The notes: generated from the letters alone by a model not told the origin. Shown: positions 1 to 8,944, counted from the first letter of the stretch. The stretch: 34,939 nt of DNA from Gemmatimonadota bacterium (GCA_027307005.1 DAHUXU010000272.1:1-34939), one strand, 5' to 3'. Program-made: numbers and translations.

Positions 1-128
1 AACGTGCGTGCTTGTCGCAGCGCGGTGTTCCACGTGAAACAGAAAGAGGTCTTCCGTTGGGCATTCCCTGATTATATTGGCGGCGCGCGAAAGACTGTCT
101 CCGACCCTCAGATGGACGGAAGCGACTG
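1..128. other. Upstream region of parA, window edge
   Basis: No gene is supported here. A frame is open across it from position 4, but its translation resembles no protein I recognise and it runs into parA in another frame. The only clear element is the parS palindrome at 26-41. An upstream gene such as rsmG, common beside parA in other bacteria, would lie outside the window if present. Confidence 0.6.
26..41. promoter_or_regulatory. parS: parS centromere site
   Basis: The 16-mer TGTTCCACGTGAAACA differs at one base from the near-universal chromosomal parS consensus TGTTTCACGTGAAACA. It lies 87 bp before the parA start, where parS sites are often found. ParB loads here as a CTP-dependent clamp and spreads to form the partition complex. 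It is the only good match I found in the window. Confidence 0.93.
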
Positions 129-971
129 GTGGCTAGGGTCATCGCGATTGCCAATCAGAAAGGAGGCGTGGGCAAGACGACCACTGCCGTAAACCTCGCT
201 GCGAGCCTCGCGGTCGCGGAGCAGCGAACCCTTCTGGTTGATGGCGACCCGCAAGGCAACGCCACGAGCGGGGTCGGGCTCGACGGCGAGCGAGTCGCGC
301 GCACCGTGTACAACGCCCTCATCGGAGAGTGCTCGCTCTCCGAAGTGATCCTGCGATCAATCCAGTTCGCGCATCTCGACGTCGCGCCGGCAACGCCGGA
401 TCTAGCGGGCGCCGAAGTCGAGCTGGTCGACAGTCCGCGACGCGAGTTGGCGATGCGTGACGCGATCGCTCCGGTCCGCTCTCGTTACGACTTTATTCTC
501 GTCGACTGTCCGCCATCGCTGGGCCTCCTCACGGTCAACATGCTGGCGGCTGCGGATGCCGTCTTGATACCGGTGCAATGTGAGTACTATGCCCTCGAAT
601 GCCTCTCACAGTTGCTGAATACAATCCACATGATTCAGCGCGGCGTGAACGCAGAGCTTGCGATCGATGGCGTCTTACTGACGATGTACGACGCGAGGCT
701 CAATCTCTCTCGCCAGGTTGCAACCGACGCGCGCGAATATTTTGGTCCCAAAGTTTTCGATGCCGTCATCCCGCGGAACGTCCGGCTGGCGGAAGCACCC
801 AGCTTTGGTAAGCCAATCATTCTCTACGACGTCGCGTCGGCAGGCGCCCAAGCGTATGTCAGCGTCGCGCGCGAGCTGCTCGAGCGCTACCGGCGCAGCG
901 GCGATTTCACATCAGCTGCCTTGCTTAGCGATCGTCCGTCGGTTCCGGACATCCCGGCGAGAGCCGACTGA
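129..971 (+). CDS. parA: Chromosome partitioning ATPase ParA (Soj)
   Basis: ParA-type ATPase that binds DNA non-specifically as an ATP dimer and moves ParB-parS complexes to segregate the origin. The 280-residue length is typical of chromosomal Soj proteins without the extra N-terminal HTH of plasmid types. The deviant Walker A motif KGGVGKTTT is at residues 11-19, and DCPPSLG marks the Walker B/A' region near residue 125. The GTG start is chosen because the translation begins directly with the conserved MARVIAIANQKGG segment. A parS site lies just upstream and parB follows after 114 bp. Identification is secure. Confidence 0.96.
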   Translation: MARVIAIANQKGGVGKTTTAVNLAASLAVAEQRTLLVDGDPQGNATSGVGLDGERVARTVYNALIGECSLSEVILRSIQFAHLDVAPATPDLAGAEVELVDSPRRELAMRDAIAPVRSRYDFILVDCPPSLGLLTVNMLAAADAVLIPVQCEYYALECLSQLLNTIHMIQRGVNAELAIDGVLLTMYDARLNLSRQVATDAREYFGPKVFDAVIPRNVRLAEAPSFGKPIILYDVASAGAQAYVSVARELLERYRRSGDFTSAALLSDRPSVPDIPARAD

Positions 972-1085
972 CTCGAGTCACTTGAGTCCGGCCGCTCTCC
1001 TTCTGCGAACGGACTGCTCTGCATTTTGAAGCGACCATCGAGGCGGTTATGAATCCGCTCGAGACCATTCATCCACATACTGCGA

Positions 1086-1994
1086 ATGTCTACTGAAAAG
1101 CCTCGCCGCCTGGGGCGCGGCCTCGAAGCGCTGCTGGCGACACGCTCCAATCAGAGCACGACTGAACAGGTCAGTCGAGAGCAGCTTCAGCGTATAGCCG
1201 TGGCACGGATCCATGCGAACCCGTACCAGCCGCGTGCAGAGTTCAAACCGAATGAACTCGCGGAGCTAGAGGCCAGCCTCAAAGCGAACGGGCTGCTTCA
1301 GCCGATTGTCGTTCGGCCTCGGCCCAACGGAGATGGTTTCGAGTTGATCGCCGGCGAGCGGCGTTTGCGAGCCGCGACCAAGATTGGCTGGGAGGACATC
1401 CCAGCAGTCGTGAAGGACATTGATGACCAGATGCTCCTCACGCTCGCGCTGGTCGAGAATCTTCAGCGATCGAACCTGAACCCGATCGAAGAGGCGGTAG
1501 GTTATCAGCGTCTTATCAGTGACTTTACACTAACGCAGCAGCAGATTGCAGAGCTCGTCGGAAAGGACCGGACGACAGTTGCTAACATCTTACGGCTGCT
1601 GAGCTTACCAGAATCGGTGCGGCGCATCCTCCAGGATGGCCACATCACGCTCGGACACGCGCGCGCTCTTCTCGCCATCAGCGACGAGCGTGCGCTGACT
1701 GCGCTTGCCAACGAAATCGTTGCCAACGGGATGACCGTGCGCGACGTCGAAGAGCGCGCTCGCGCAGGACAAGCTCCGCGATCCCGTCCGCGCGCGCGTC
1801 GAGGCAGCACCAAGACCGAAACGCCGGCTGCCGTACGCCGCGCAGGCGAAGAGCTCCGGCGCCATTTGCAGACTGACGTGTCCATCTCTCAGCGCGACTC
1901 GGGACGCGGGGCAATCGAGATCGTCTTCTATTCCGCCGACGATCTCGATCGAATTCTCGATCTCCTCCTGGGAAGCAGCCGAGACGCGATGTGA
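1086..1994 (+). CDS. parB: Chromosome partitioning protein ParB (Spo0J)
   Basis: ParB CTPase and DNA clamp that binds parS and stimulates ParA. The 302-residue protein begins with the LGRGLEALL motif that usually contacts ParA. It continues with the NPYQPR segment, the CTP-binding GERRLRA box near residue 90, the ENLQRSNLNPIEEA stretch, the central helix-turn-helix (LTQQQIAELVGKDRTTVANI) and a C-terminal dimerisation region after a basic linker. The stop codon overlaps the GTG start of the next gene, which suggests translational coupling with the envelope and cytoskeletal genes downstream. Confidence 0.96.
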   Translation: MSTEKPRRLGRGLEALLATRSNQSTTEQVSREQLQRIAVARIHANPYQPRAEFKPNELAELEASLKANGLLQPIVVRPRPNGDGFELIAGERRLRAATKIGWEDIPAVVKDIDDQMLLTLALVENLQRSNLNPIEEAVGYQRLISDFTLTQQQIAELVGKDRTTVANILRLLSLPESVRRILQDGHITLGHARALLAISDERALTALANEIVANGMTVRDVEERARAGQAPRSRPRARRGSTKTETPAAVRRAGEELRRHLQTDVSISQRDSGRGAIEIVFYSADDLDRILDLLLGSSRDAM

Positions 1995-2803
1995 CGAAAG
2001 ACCCCAGCGAAAAACTGTCTGGACGCGGGTACGGCAATATCTACACGCCGCATGCTGGATCGATGATCATCCAGGTGCAGCGTGAAAGCGGGCTGGCCAA
2101 TCGAACCATCATCCTAACGCAACGCCAGGTTCGTCTCCTGCGCCGCGGCGCGTATGCGCTCGGGACGATTCTCGCGATCGTGGTGCTCAGTTGGTTTTTC
2201 CTGGCAACCCAGGCGGCGCGGGTTCCTGGACTGACACACCGCGTTCAGACATTGCAGCACGACGTCACGCGCCTCGACACGCTGCAGGCGGCGCTCACGG
2301 CGCTCGAGGGAAGATTCCAGCAAGTACAGCACATGCTTGGCGCCACCACGCCGACAGCGGCGACGGCGGCTGCAACCGTCGCCAACGCGGCAGACTCGAC
2401 TGACACGTCGATACCAAGTCAGTGGCCGCTCGCCGTCGCCGGCACCATTGTCGCTCGCGACGACACGACCGCATCGAGTAGCGGTATGGACATCGAGGCG
2501 CCGCCAGGCACACAAGTTCGTGCCTCGGGCGCGGGCTCGGTCGTCGAGGTCAGTGTCGATTCTTCGGGCAGCGCCACGGTCCGCATCGCACACAGCGACG
2601 GTTATGAGACGACATACGCTGACCTGCGCGATGTGCGAGTGACCCAGAAGAGTCGCGTCGCCGCCGGCGCCGCCCTTGGTGTGTTAGGCGGTCAGGCCGG
2701 TACCCTTCCCCCGCACCTTCATTTCGAAGTGCGTCACAACGGCACGAGCGTCGAGCCCATGTCGCTCATGAAACAAGGACCCTCGAATGGCGATCTTCAA
2801 TAA
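1991..2803 (+). CDS. Membrane-anchored M23/LytM-like protein, degenerate active site (LmdC-like)
   Basis: The 270-residue protein has a short basic cytoplasmic N-terminus, one membrane helix at about residues 52-75, a probable coiled coil, an Ala/Thr-rich linker and a C-terminal LytM/M23 fold. In active enzymes the first zinc motif reads HxxxD. Here it is S-S-G-M-D, so the His is lost and the Asp kept. The later YAHL motif is YADL, while HLHFEV is intact. Loss of a zinc ligand and a catalytic His suggests a non-enzymatic regulator of wall hydrolysis, as in EnvC or NlpD. M23 proteins encoded beside bactofilins (LmdC type) are a known association. It overlaps both parB and the bactofilin gene. 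The GTG start is set by the overlap; an internal ATG at 2063 is possible. Confidence 0.85.
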   Translation: MTKDPSEKLSGRGYGNIYTPHAGSMIIQVQRESGLANRTIILTQRQVRLLRRGAYALGTILAIVVLSWFFLATQAARVPGLTHRVQTLQHDVTRLDTLQAALTALEGRFQQVQHMLGATTPTAATAAATVANAADSTDTSIPSQWPLAVAGTIVARDDTTASSSGMDIEAPPGTQVRASGAGSVVEVSVDSSGSATVRIAHSDGYETTYADLRDVRVTQKSRVAAGAALGVLGGQAGTLPPHLHFEVRHNGTSVEPMSLMKQGPSNGDLQ

Positions 2804-3230
2804 GGACCCGCGCACATCGGATGAGGCGCGGGGCGCCTCGCACGGCGGCGGAAGCAGTTCATCGCTCTCGATCATTGCCGCAGGAACCAGCATCGACGGC
2901 GACATTGAAACGGAGGGCGTGATTCGCGTCGAAGGACGCGTCGAAGGCTCGATCAACGCCGGCAGACAGGTGCTCATAGGTCGCCAGGGCGAGGTTCGCG
3001 GCGACATCACGACGCGAGAGGCGGTCATTGGTGGTACGGTTCAAGGTACCATCACCGCCAGCGAACGCCTCGAGGTGCAGAGCACCTCGGTGATACACGG
3101 CGACATCAACACGCGGGCGATCGCCGTCGTGGAAGGCGGCCGGATCAATGGGACGGTGCGGATTTCGGATGCCAAAGAGCATGTCGAGTCCGATGTCGTC
3201 GAAGTGGCCGCTCTTGCGGTTGGCCGCTAG
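2787..3230 (+). CDS. bacA: Bactofilin
   Basis: Bactofilins polymerise without nucleotide into filaments lining the inner membrane and scaffold wall enzymes and, in Myxococcus, the ParABS machinery. The 147-residue protein has the short flexible N-terminus and then the beta-helical core with repeating hydrophobic-Gly units, such as GTSIDGDIETEG, EGRVEGSINA, GEVRGDIT and GGTVQGTI. The start overlaps the end of the M23-like gene by 17 bp, and the gene is the last of the parAB operon, directly before a strong terminator. The neighbourhood suggests that it couples origin segregation to cell shape or envelope growth. Confidence 0.94.
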   Translation: MAIFNKDPRTSDEARGASHGGGSSSSLSIIAAGTSIDGDIETEGVIRVEGRVEGSINAGRQVLIGRQGEVRGDITTREAVIGGTVQGTITASERLEVQSTSVIHGDINTRAIAVVEGGRINGTVRISDAKEHVESDVVEVAALAVGR

Positions 3231-3268
3231 CGGTCCACTCCGCAGTTGGCCAGTCGAGCGCTAGCTTG

Positions 3269-3306
3269 AAGGCGATAACCCACATTTGGTTATCGCCTTT
3301 TTTGTT
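3269..3306 (+). terminator. Rho-independent terminator of the par-bactofilin operon
   Basis: A perfect 12-bp stem (AAGGCGATAACC at 3269-3280, GGTTATCGCCTT at 3288-3299) with a 7-base loop runs into a long T tract at 3298-3310. It lies 38 bp after the bactofilin stop and before the BMP lipoprotein gene, so it separates the two operons. Confidence 0.95.
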
Positions 3307-3352
3307 TTTTGCACGTCTATAACTTCATACAAATCAATCCCTTAAACCAACT

Positions 3353-4381
3353 GTGCACAGCCGAGTGCGATTGTTCTCCACATTGTTCCACATTTCCGCA
3401 ATCGTATGCGTGATGACCGCATGTGGAACTGGCGCAGGGTCGGGTGCAGCTGATTCGACCGCGTTCAAGGTGGCTCTCCTCACTCCCGGTCCCGTCTCCG
3501 ATCACGCGTGGAACGCCGGCGCGTATCAAGGTCTACTTCGCATTCGAGACAGTCTTGGTGCACATATCAGCAACATCCAAGTGAAGACGCCTGCGGATTT
3601 CGAGGAGAACTTTCGAGCGTACGGCGCGCAGGGATACAATCTCGTCTTCGGCCATGGATTCGAGTTCCAGGATGCCGCTTCGCGCGTGGGGCCCGAATTT
3701 CCGCATACGGTCTACATAACGACGTCTGGCAATCGCTCCGGCGCCAACGTCGCTCCCATGATTTTTGGCTTCGAGGAACCGTCGTATCTGGCCGGCGTCA
3801 TCGCTGGAACGCTCTCGCATTCGCGCGTCGTCGGTGTGATTGGCGGAACCGATCTTCCGCCCGTCAAGAGCAGCTTCCTGGCGTTCACTGCCGGCGTGCA
3901 TGCGGTGGATCCGCGCGTTACTGTGCTCACGTCGTACATCGGGAACTGGGATGACGCGAGCGCTGGAAAGGAGCAAGCGTTGGCGCAAATTCAACGCGGC
4001 GCGGACTTCATTTTCCAGAACGCCGATGCTGCGGGTTTGGGTATTTTCCAGGCCGCGAAAGAATCGAAGAACGTGTACGTGTTCGGGGCGAATTCCGATC
4101 AGAGCAGCGTTGCTCCAACCGTCGTGATCGCGAGCGTCGTAATCGATCTGCCGCACGCGTTCCTAACTGTGGCGCGTGAAGTAAAGGCCGGGACGTTCAA
4201 GCCTGGGATACTCTATTTGGGAACACGCTCGGATGTGACCAAGCTCGTGATCAACCCCGCGCTCGCGTCGCACATTCCGCCTGGGCTGCGGGCGACGCTC
4301 GACACCACTCGCCAAGCGATTCTCGACGGGCGCGTTCGCCCGCCGCGCATCGAGTTCGTCGACTCGACTCATTCGCGCTGA
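3353..4381 (+). CDS. BMP/PnrA-family nucleoside-binding lipoprotein
   Basis: Substrate-binding lipoprotein of an ABC importer, family Bmp/PnrA/Med, whose characterised members bind purine or pyrimidine nucleosides. The 342-residue protein has a hydrophobic signal peptide and a lipobox, VMTAC, with the lipidated Cys at residue 24. It then has the family pattern: the TPGPVSDHAWN segment, the GHGFEF block, the FGFEEPSYLAGVIAG block and the FGANSDQSS block. The GTG start has no clear Shine-Dalgarno sequence, but it gives a well-formed signal peptide. It heads the operon with ATPase and permeases at 5154-9852, so it probably delivers nucleosides to that transporter. Confidence 0.9.
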   Translation: MHSRVRLFSTLFHISAIVCVMTACGTGAGSGAADSTAFKVALLTPGPVSDHAWNAGAYQGLLRIRDSLGAHISNIQVKTPADFEENFRAYGAQGYNLVFGHGFEFQDAASRVGPEFPHTVYITTSGNRSGANVAPMIFGFEEPSYLAGVIAGTLSHSRVVGVIGGTDLPPVKSSFLAFTAGVHAVDPRVTVLTSYIGNWDDASAGKEQALAQIQRGADFIFQNADAAGLGIFQAAKESKNVYVFGANSDQSSVAPTVVIASVVIDLPHAFLTVAREVKAGTFKPGILYLGTRSDVTKLVINPALASHIPPGLRATLDTTRQAILDGRVRPPRIEFVDSTHSR

Positions 4382-4383
4382 GC

Positions 4384-5157
4384 ATGCCGGCACTCTCTGA
4401 CATCGCGCAGTACCTCGACGAGCTCCTGCGCATCAGGGAGATTCCGGACTATGCCAACGCGCTCAACGGGATTCAGGTAGACACGGACGCCGAGATCGCG
4501 AAGGTCGCGGCGGCCGTCGATGCACGCGAGCAGACCATTCAGGGCGCGATATCCGCCGGCGCGAACTTGCTGCTCGTGCACCATGGACTGTTCTGGGGCG
4601 GTCTGCGCCCGCTCCGAGGACCGGCACTGCGTCGTGTCGACGCACTCATCACCCACCGCGTTGGCCTGTACTCGGCGCACTTGCCGCTCGACGCGCACCC
4701 GACGGTCGGGAACAACATCCTGTTGGCGCGCGAGCTTGGCCTAACGACGACGTTCGGTTTCGCCCGGCATCAAAATATCGACATCGGCGTCGGCGGTGAG
4801 GCCAATACGCCGACGCTGGAGATCATCGAGCGTGCCTCAGAGTTCGCGCGCCGCTACGGCGGCCTCGTTCGTCACTCGGCGTGCGGCGACGAGCGCGTCA
4901 CGCGACGCTGGGCCATCTGCACCGGTGCCGGCGCATCGCACGACACCCTCGCCGAAGCTGCGCTTCGAGGCGTGGACACGCTGATCGTCGGTGAGGGCGC
5001 ACACTGGACGGCCATCGATGCCGAAGAGCTGGGCATCGTCGTCATTTATGCGGGTCACTATGCGACCGAAACCCTTGGCGTGCAGGCGCTGGCGGCAGAC
5101 CTGAGCGCCACGTTCGCGATTCCGTGGATCTTCCTGCACGCTCCCACGGGGTTGTGA
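4384..5157 (+). CDS. Nif3-like dinuclear metal centre protein (YbgI family)
   Basis: Nif3/YbgI-family protein, 257 residues, of unsettled biochemical function; relatives bind two metal ions and some are called GTP cyclohydrolase I type 2. The metal-binding LVHHGLFW motif is near residue 64, a conserved SAHLPLDAH segment near 99, and the C-terminal HYATE motif near 222. It starts two bases after the BMP stop and its TGA overlaps the GTG of the ATPase gene. It is therefore embedded in a nucleoside ABC transporter operon, which is not its usual setting and suggests a role in handling the imported compound. Confidence 0.9.
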   Translation: MPALSDIAQYLDELLRIREIPDYANALNGIQVDTDAEIAKVAAAVDAREQTIQGAISAGANLLLVHHGLFWGGLRPLRGPALRRVDALITHRVGLYSAHLPLDAHPTVGNNILLARELGLTTTFGFARHQNIDIGVGGEANTPTLEIIERASEFARRYGGLVRHSACGDERVTRRWAICTGAGASHDTLAEAALRGVDTLIVGEGAHWTAIDAEELGIVVIYAGHYATETLGVQALAADLSATFAIPWIFLHAPTGL

Positions 5158-6587
5158 ACGCCGCTTCCGCGCTCTCGCTCGAGAACATCGCGCGCCGCTT
5201 CGGTTCGGTGCGGGCGCTCGAAAACGCATCGCTCGTCGTGCGCGATGGATCGGTGCACGCGCTCCTGGGCGAAAACGGCGCCGGCAAGACTACCCTGATG
5301 CGGGTGGCGTTCGGCCTCGTGCGACCGGATGCCGGCACGATTCGCGTGCGCGGCCGCGCCGTCGATCTGCCGTCGCCGGCAGCCGCGATTGCGTTAGGCA
5401 TCGGCATGGTCCACCAACACTTCAGCTCGATCCCCGCCCTGAGCGTCGCCGAGAACGTCGCGTTAGGCGGACACGGCGCCTACCATGCGGACCGCGTCCG
5501 TGCCCGCGTTCGCGACATCTGCGAGATGGTCGGCTTCAGCCTGGATCCGGACGCGCGCGCCGGCGACTTGTCGGTCGGCGCGCAGCAACGGCTCGAAATC
5601 GTGAAGGCGCTGGCCCGCGGCGCCCGCACGCTGATCCTCGACGAGCCGACCGCGGTTCTCGCACCCTCGGAAGCCGAGGACCTGCTGGCGATGCTCCGCC
5701 GGTTCGCTGATACGGGCGGCACGGTGGTGCTCATCACGCACAAGCTGCCGGAAGCACTCGCGACGGCCGACGCGGTGACCGTGCTGCGGCACGGTCGTAC
5801 GGTCCTCGCCGAGCCGGTCACCAACGTCGACGCCTCGAAGCTCGCAACCGCGATGATTGGTGGAGCACCGCCCGCCGCGGCGCGTCGCGAGCGTCGACAA
5901 GCCGGCCAGGTCGTGCTGGCGGCCGACCATCTCGCCGTGCGCGATGAGCGCGGCGTGATGCGCACGCGGGACGTCAGCCTCGCGGTGCGTTCGGGCGAGG
6001 TCCTTGGCGTCGCCGGAGTTGACGGTGCAGGCCAGCACGAGCTGCTGCTCTGCCTCGCTGGCCGTCTGCCACCATCGTCGGGACACGTCGAAGCGCCGGC
6101 CACGGTGGGCTTCGTGCCCGAAGATCGACTTCGCGACGCGCTGATACTCGAATTCGATGTTGCTGAGAACCTGGCGCTCCACGAGTCGGGCCGCGCACGC
6201 GGACGCCTGGCGTGGTCACGTATTCGAGCGCGCGCCGCCGAAATCCTGACCGAGTACGATGTGCGGGCACAGTCGGCCGACGCACTCGTCTCGACGCTTT
6301 CGGGCGGGAATCAGCAGAAGCTCGTGTTGGCGAGAGAGCTGGAACCGCATCCCAGCCTGCTCATCGTGGAAAATCCGACGCGCGGCCTCGATATCGCGGC
6401 CACTGCCGCCGTACACTCCCGGCTGTTCGACGCGTGCGAAGCTGGCGCGGCAGTGGTTGTCTATTCGAGCGACCTGGACGAAGTGCTAGCCCTTGCCGAT
6501 CGGCTCATCGTCATGTTCGAAGGTCGAAGCCGTGACGTGCCGCTCGACCGCGCGGCCGCGGGCCGCGCCATGTTGGGCGCCGCGTGA
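5154..6587 (+). CDS. Nucleoside ABC transporter ATPase, two tandem domains
   Basis: ATPase of the sugar/nucleoside (CUT2-related, NupA/RnsB-type) importer family with two ABC domains in one chain, about 477 residues. Domain 1 has Walker A GENGAGKTT near residue 39, a divergent signature LSVGAQQ and Walker B LILDEPT. Domain 2 has the degenerate Walker A typical of this family (GVAGVDGAGQ), signature LSGGNQQK and Walker B LLIVENPTRG. The frame is open from 5124, but the GTG at 5154 overlaps the nif3 stop as GTGA, the same junction seen elsewhere in this operon, so I place the start there. It energises the two permeases at 7814-9852. Confidence 0.92.
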   Translation: MNAASALSLENIARRFGSVRALENASLVVRDGSVHALLGENGAGKTTLMRVAFGLVRPDAGTIRVRGRAVDLPSPAAAIALGIGMVHQHFSSIPALSVAENVALGGHGAYHADRVRARVRDICEMVGFSLDPDARAGDLSVGAQQRLEIVKALARGARTLILDEPTAVLAPSEAEDLLAMLRRFADTGGTVVLITHKLPEALATADAVTVLRHGRTVLAEPVTNVDASKLATAMIGGAPPAAARRERRQAGQVVLAADHLAVRDERGVMRTRDVSLAVRSGEVLGVAGVDGAGQHELLLCLAGRLPPSSGHVEAPATVGFVPEDRLRDALILEFDVAENLALHESGRARGRLAWSRIRARAAEILTEYDVRAQSADALVSTLSGGNQQKLVLARELEPHPSLLIVENPTRGLDIAATAAVHSRLFDACEAGAAVVVYSSDLDEVLALADRLIVMFEGRSRDVPLDRAAAGRAMLGAA

Positions 6588-7804
6588 CGCCTAACCAGGC
6601 GGGAGCGCGGTCCCAGCTCGCGATTCTCGCCGCGTGTCTCGTGCTGGGCATGTCGCCCTGGTTCAGTGCGACGGTGGCCGCCCCGGCGATGGTCGCCGAG
6701 TGGCACTTGGCACAAGCGACCAGTCCGTGGTTCACGATGGCGGTGCAGTTAGGCTTCGTCGCCGGCACGCTGATCGCCTCGGTGTTCATGCTCAGCGATC
6801 GGTGGCGTGCCGAGCGATTGGCCGGCTGGAGCGCCGCGGTCGCCGGCACTGCCACCCTGCTCATTGCGGAGCGCGTCCACGGCGCGACCGGGGCGCTCGT
6901 GCTGCGCGCAATCACGGGTGCCGCGCTCGCGGGCGTGTACCCGCCGGGCATCAAGCTCGTCGCCGGGTGGTGGCGCTCGAGTCGCGGGCTCGCCATCGGC
7001 GTGCTGGTGGGAGCGTTGACGATTGGCTCGGCGTCGCCGCATCTCATCAGCGCGCTCGCGCCCAACCAGGACTGGCGCCGCGTGCTGCTGGTTTCGGCGG
7101 CCGCCGCATTCGCAGCGGCGGCGCTGCTCCTGCTCGCGGTGCGCGAAGGACCATACCAGGCGCCGTCGGCCGTGGTGAGCCTCGCCGGATTGCGTCGTGT
7201 CATCGCCGACCGAGGTGTGGTCTTGTCGATCGCGGGCTATCTCGGGCACATGTGGGAGCTGTACGCGATGTGGAGCTGGATCGCGCTGTTCTGGGCGGCG
7301 GTCGCGGCGCAGCACGCACTTCCCCGCACGGTGCCGAGTATGATGGCGTTCATCACGGTCGCCTCCGGGGCGATCGGATGCGTGATCGCCGGCGCGTTCG
7401 CGGATCGGTTCGGACGGACGACCACGACCATGACCGCGATGGTCGTCAGCGGCGCCTGCGCGTTAGGCATCGGCGTGGCGTACAGCGCTGGCGCATCGCC
7501 GGTGCTGCTCGGCGCCATCACGTTGATTTGGGGCGTCACCATCGTCGCGGATTCGGCGCAGTTCTCGGCCTGCGTGACGGAGCTGTCGCCGTCCGAATAT
7601 GTCGGCACCGCGCTCACCGTGCAGACGTGTCTCGGCTTCCTGCTCACCGTCGCCAGCATTCGCGCCGTGCCGGTGTGGGTTGCGCACTGGGGTTGGGGTT
7701 ACGCCTTCGCGCCGCTCGCGTTGGGCCCGGCGTTCGGTACGATCGCGATGTATCGGCTGCGCGGCGCCCGATACCGCGCGCGACTTGCCGGCGGGCACGG
7801 TTAG
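6584..7804 (+). CDS. MFS transporter embedded in the ABC operon
   Basis: Major facilitator superfamily protein, 406 residues, with about twelve hydrophobic segments. A cytoplasmic-loop motif of MFS type, ADRFGRTTTT, is near residue 267. The GTG start overlaps the ATPase stop as GTGA. Its substrate cannot be read from the sequence; the operon suggests a nucleoside, nucleobase or metabolic product. The stop TAG lies inside a GTTAGGC heptamer. An MFS gene between the ATPase and the permeases of an ABC importer is uncommon. Confidence 0.88.
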   Translation: MTPNQAGARSQLAILAACLVLGMSPWFSATVAAPAMVAEWHLAQATSPWFTMAVQLGFVAGTLIASVFMLSDRWRAERLAGWSAAVAGTATLLIAERVHGATGALVLRAITGAALAGVYPPGIKLVAGWWRSSRGLAIGVLVGALTIGSASPHLISALAPNQDWRRVLLVSAAAAFAAAALLLLAVREGPYQAPSAVVSLAGLRRVIADRGVVLSIAGYLGHMWELYAMWSWIALFWAAVAAQHALPRTVPSMMAFITVASGAIGCVIAGAFADRFGRTTTTMTAMVVSGACALGIGVAYSAGASPVLLGAITLIWGVTIVADSAQFSACVTELSPSEYVGTALTVQTCLGFLLTVASIRAVPVWVAHWGWGYAFAPLALGPAFGTIAMYRLRGARYRARLAGGHG

Positions 7805-7813
7805 GCGTTGGCG

Positions 7814-8944
7814 ATGCGTCCCGCGACGCCGGCGCCCGGTGCGTCCGCCGTGAGCACGTGGCGTCATCGCGCAGCGACGTCGCTCGGCGGCGCGGCCATC
7901 GTCGTGATGGTTGCGGTCCTATCGCTGGCGCTGCTCTGGGTCGCGCTTCGGTTGGCCGGCTTCGATGCGACGCTCGCCCTCGGCGCCCTGTGGCGCGGAT
8001 CGTTCGGAACCTGGTATGCGTTGACCTCCTCGACCCTGGTGCGCGCGACACCGCTCGTGCTCACCGGACTCGCCGTCGCCATCGCGTTTCGCGCCGGCGT
8101 CTGGAACATTGGCGCCGACGGGCAGTTGCTGGTCGGAGCCGCTGTTGCGACTGCGGTGGGTCTCGCGTGGGGCGCACAACTCGGCTGGCTGAGCATTCCG
8201 CTCGCCTTGGCGGCAGGCGCAATTGGCGGTGCGCTGTGGGCCGGCGTCGCCGCCGTGCTTCGCACGAAATTCGGCGTGCTGGAAGTGATCAGCACCATCA
8301 TGCTCAATTTCGTCGCGCTCGACCTGGTCGGATATCTCGTGCGAGGTCCGCTGCAGGAACCGAGTCACGCCTATCCGCAGAGCGACCAGATCCCCGCGAC
8401 GATGCACCTGCCGATCCTCATCCCGGGCACGCGGCTGCACGCGGGGTTTGCGTTAGCCGTCGCCGCGAGCCTCGTGCTCTGGTGGGCCATGCGATCGACC
8501 GCCGCGGGCTTTCGCGTTCGCGCCATCGGCGCCAACCCGGATGCCGCACGCGTCGCAGGACGTGTCGACGTCGCTCGAACGACGACCAACGTTCTGTTGT
8601 TGAGCGGCGCCCTGGCCGGACTTGCCGGCGCCATCGAGGTCAGCGGTGTCACGTTCGCGCTGTATGAGAACATCTCGCCCGGCTACGGCTACACGGCGAT
8701 TGCGGTGGCGCTCCTGGCGGGCCTCGACCCGCTCGGCGTGTTAGGCACCGGCATCTTGTTCGGCTCTCTCGAGGCCGGCGCGCTCTCGATGCAGCGAGAG
8801 GCGTCGGTGCCGTCGGTCGTCGTTACGGCCGTCGAAGCGGCGCTGGTCCTGCTGCTGCTCGCGATCAGCCGACGAGGCAGCGCCGCGAGCATCATCGCAC
8901 GCTTTGCTGGTGCGCGGTCGCCGACCCCGGACGACGCACCGTGA
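7814..8944 (+). CDS. Nucleoside ABC transporter permease 1
   Basis: Inner-membrane permease of the BPD_transp_2 family (NupB/YufP-like). About 376 residues with many membrane helices and the family motif FRAGVWNIGADGQLLVGA around residues 95-112. It forms the channel with the second permease and the ATPase. A TTG two codons upstream (7808) is an alternative start; I prefer the ATG. Its stop overlaps the next start as GTGA. Confidence 0.9.
   Translation: MRPATPAPGASAVSTWRHRAATSLGGAAIVVMVAVLSLALLWVALRLAGFDATLALGALWRGSFGTWYALTSSTLVRATPLVLTGLAVAIAFRAGVWNIGADGQLLVGAAVATAVGLAWGAQLGWLSIPLALAAGAIGGALWAGVAAVLRTKFGVLEVISTIMLNFVALDLVGYLVRGPLQEPSHAYPQSDQIPATMHLPILIPGTRLHAGFALAVAASLVLWWAMRSTAAGFRVRAIGANPDAARVAGRVDVARTTTNVLLLSGALAGLAGAIEVSGVTFALYENISPGYGYTAIAVALLAGLDPLGVLGTGILFGSLEAGALSMQREASVPSVVVTAVEAALVLLLLAISRRGSAASIIARFAGARSPTPDDAP

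Noticed and set aside
4-192. Open frame before parA, reading through the parS site
   Set aside because: The translation has no family character and overlaps the well-supported parA start in another frame; the parS palindrome explains the conserved part.
3374-3392. Tandem TTCTCCACA and TGTTCCACA resembling DnaA boxes or a parS half-site
   Set aside because: They lie in the signal peptide codons of the BMP gene; only half of parS matches and the box consensus is poor. Chance similarity is more likely.
6634-8667. 677-codon open frame in +1 relation to the MFS and permease genes
   Set aside because: It is extremely Arg-rich with no domain; the overlapping frames encode clear membrane proteins. 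It is a GC-rich shadow frame.
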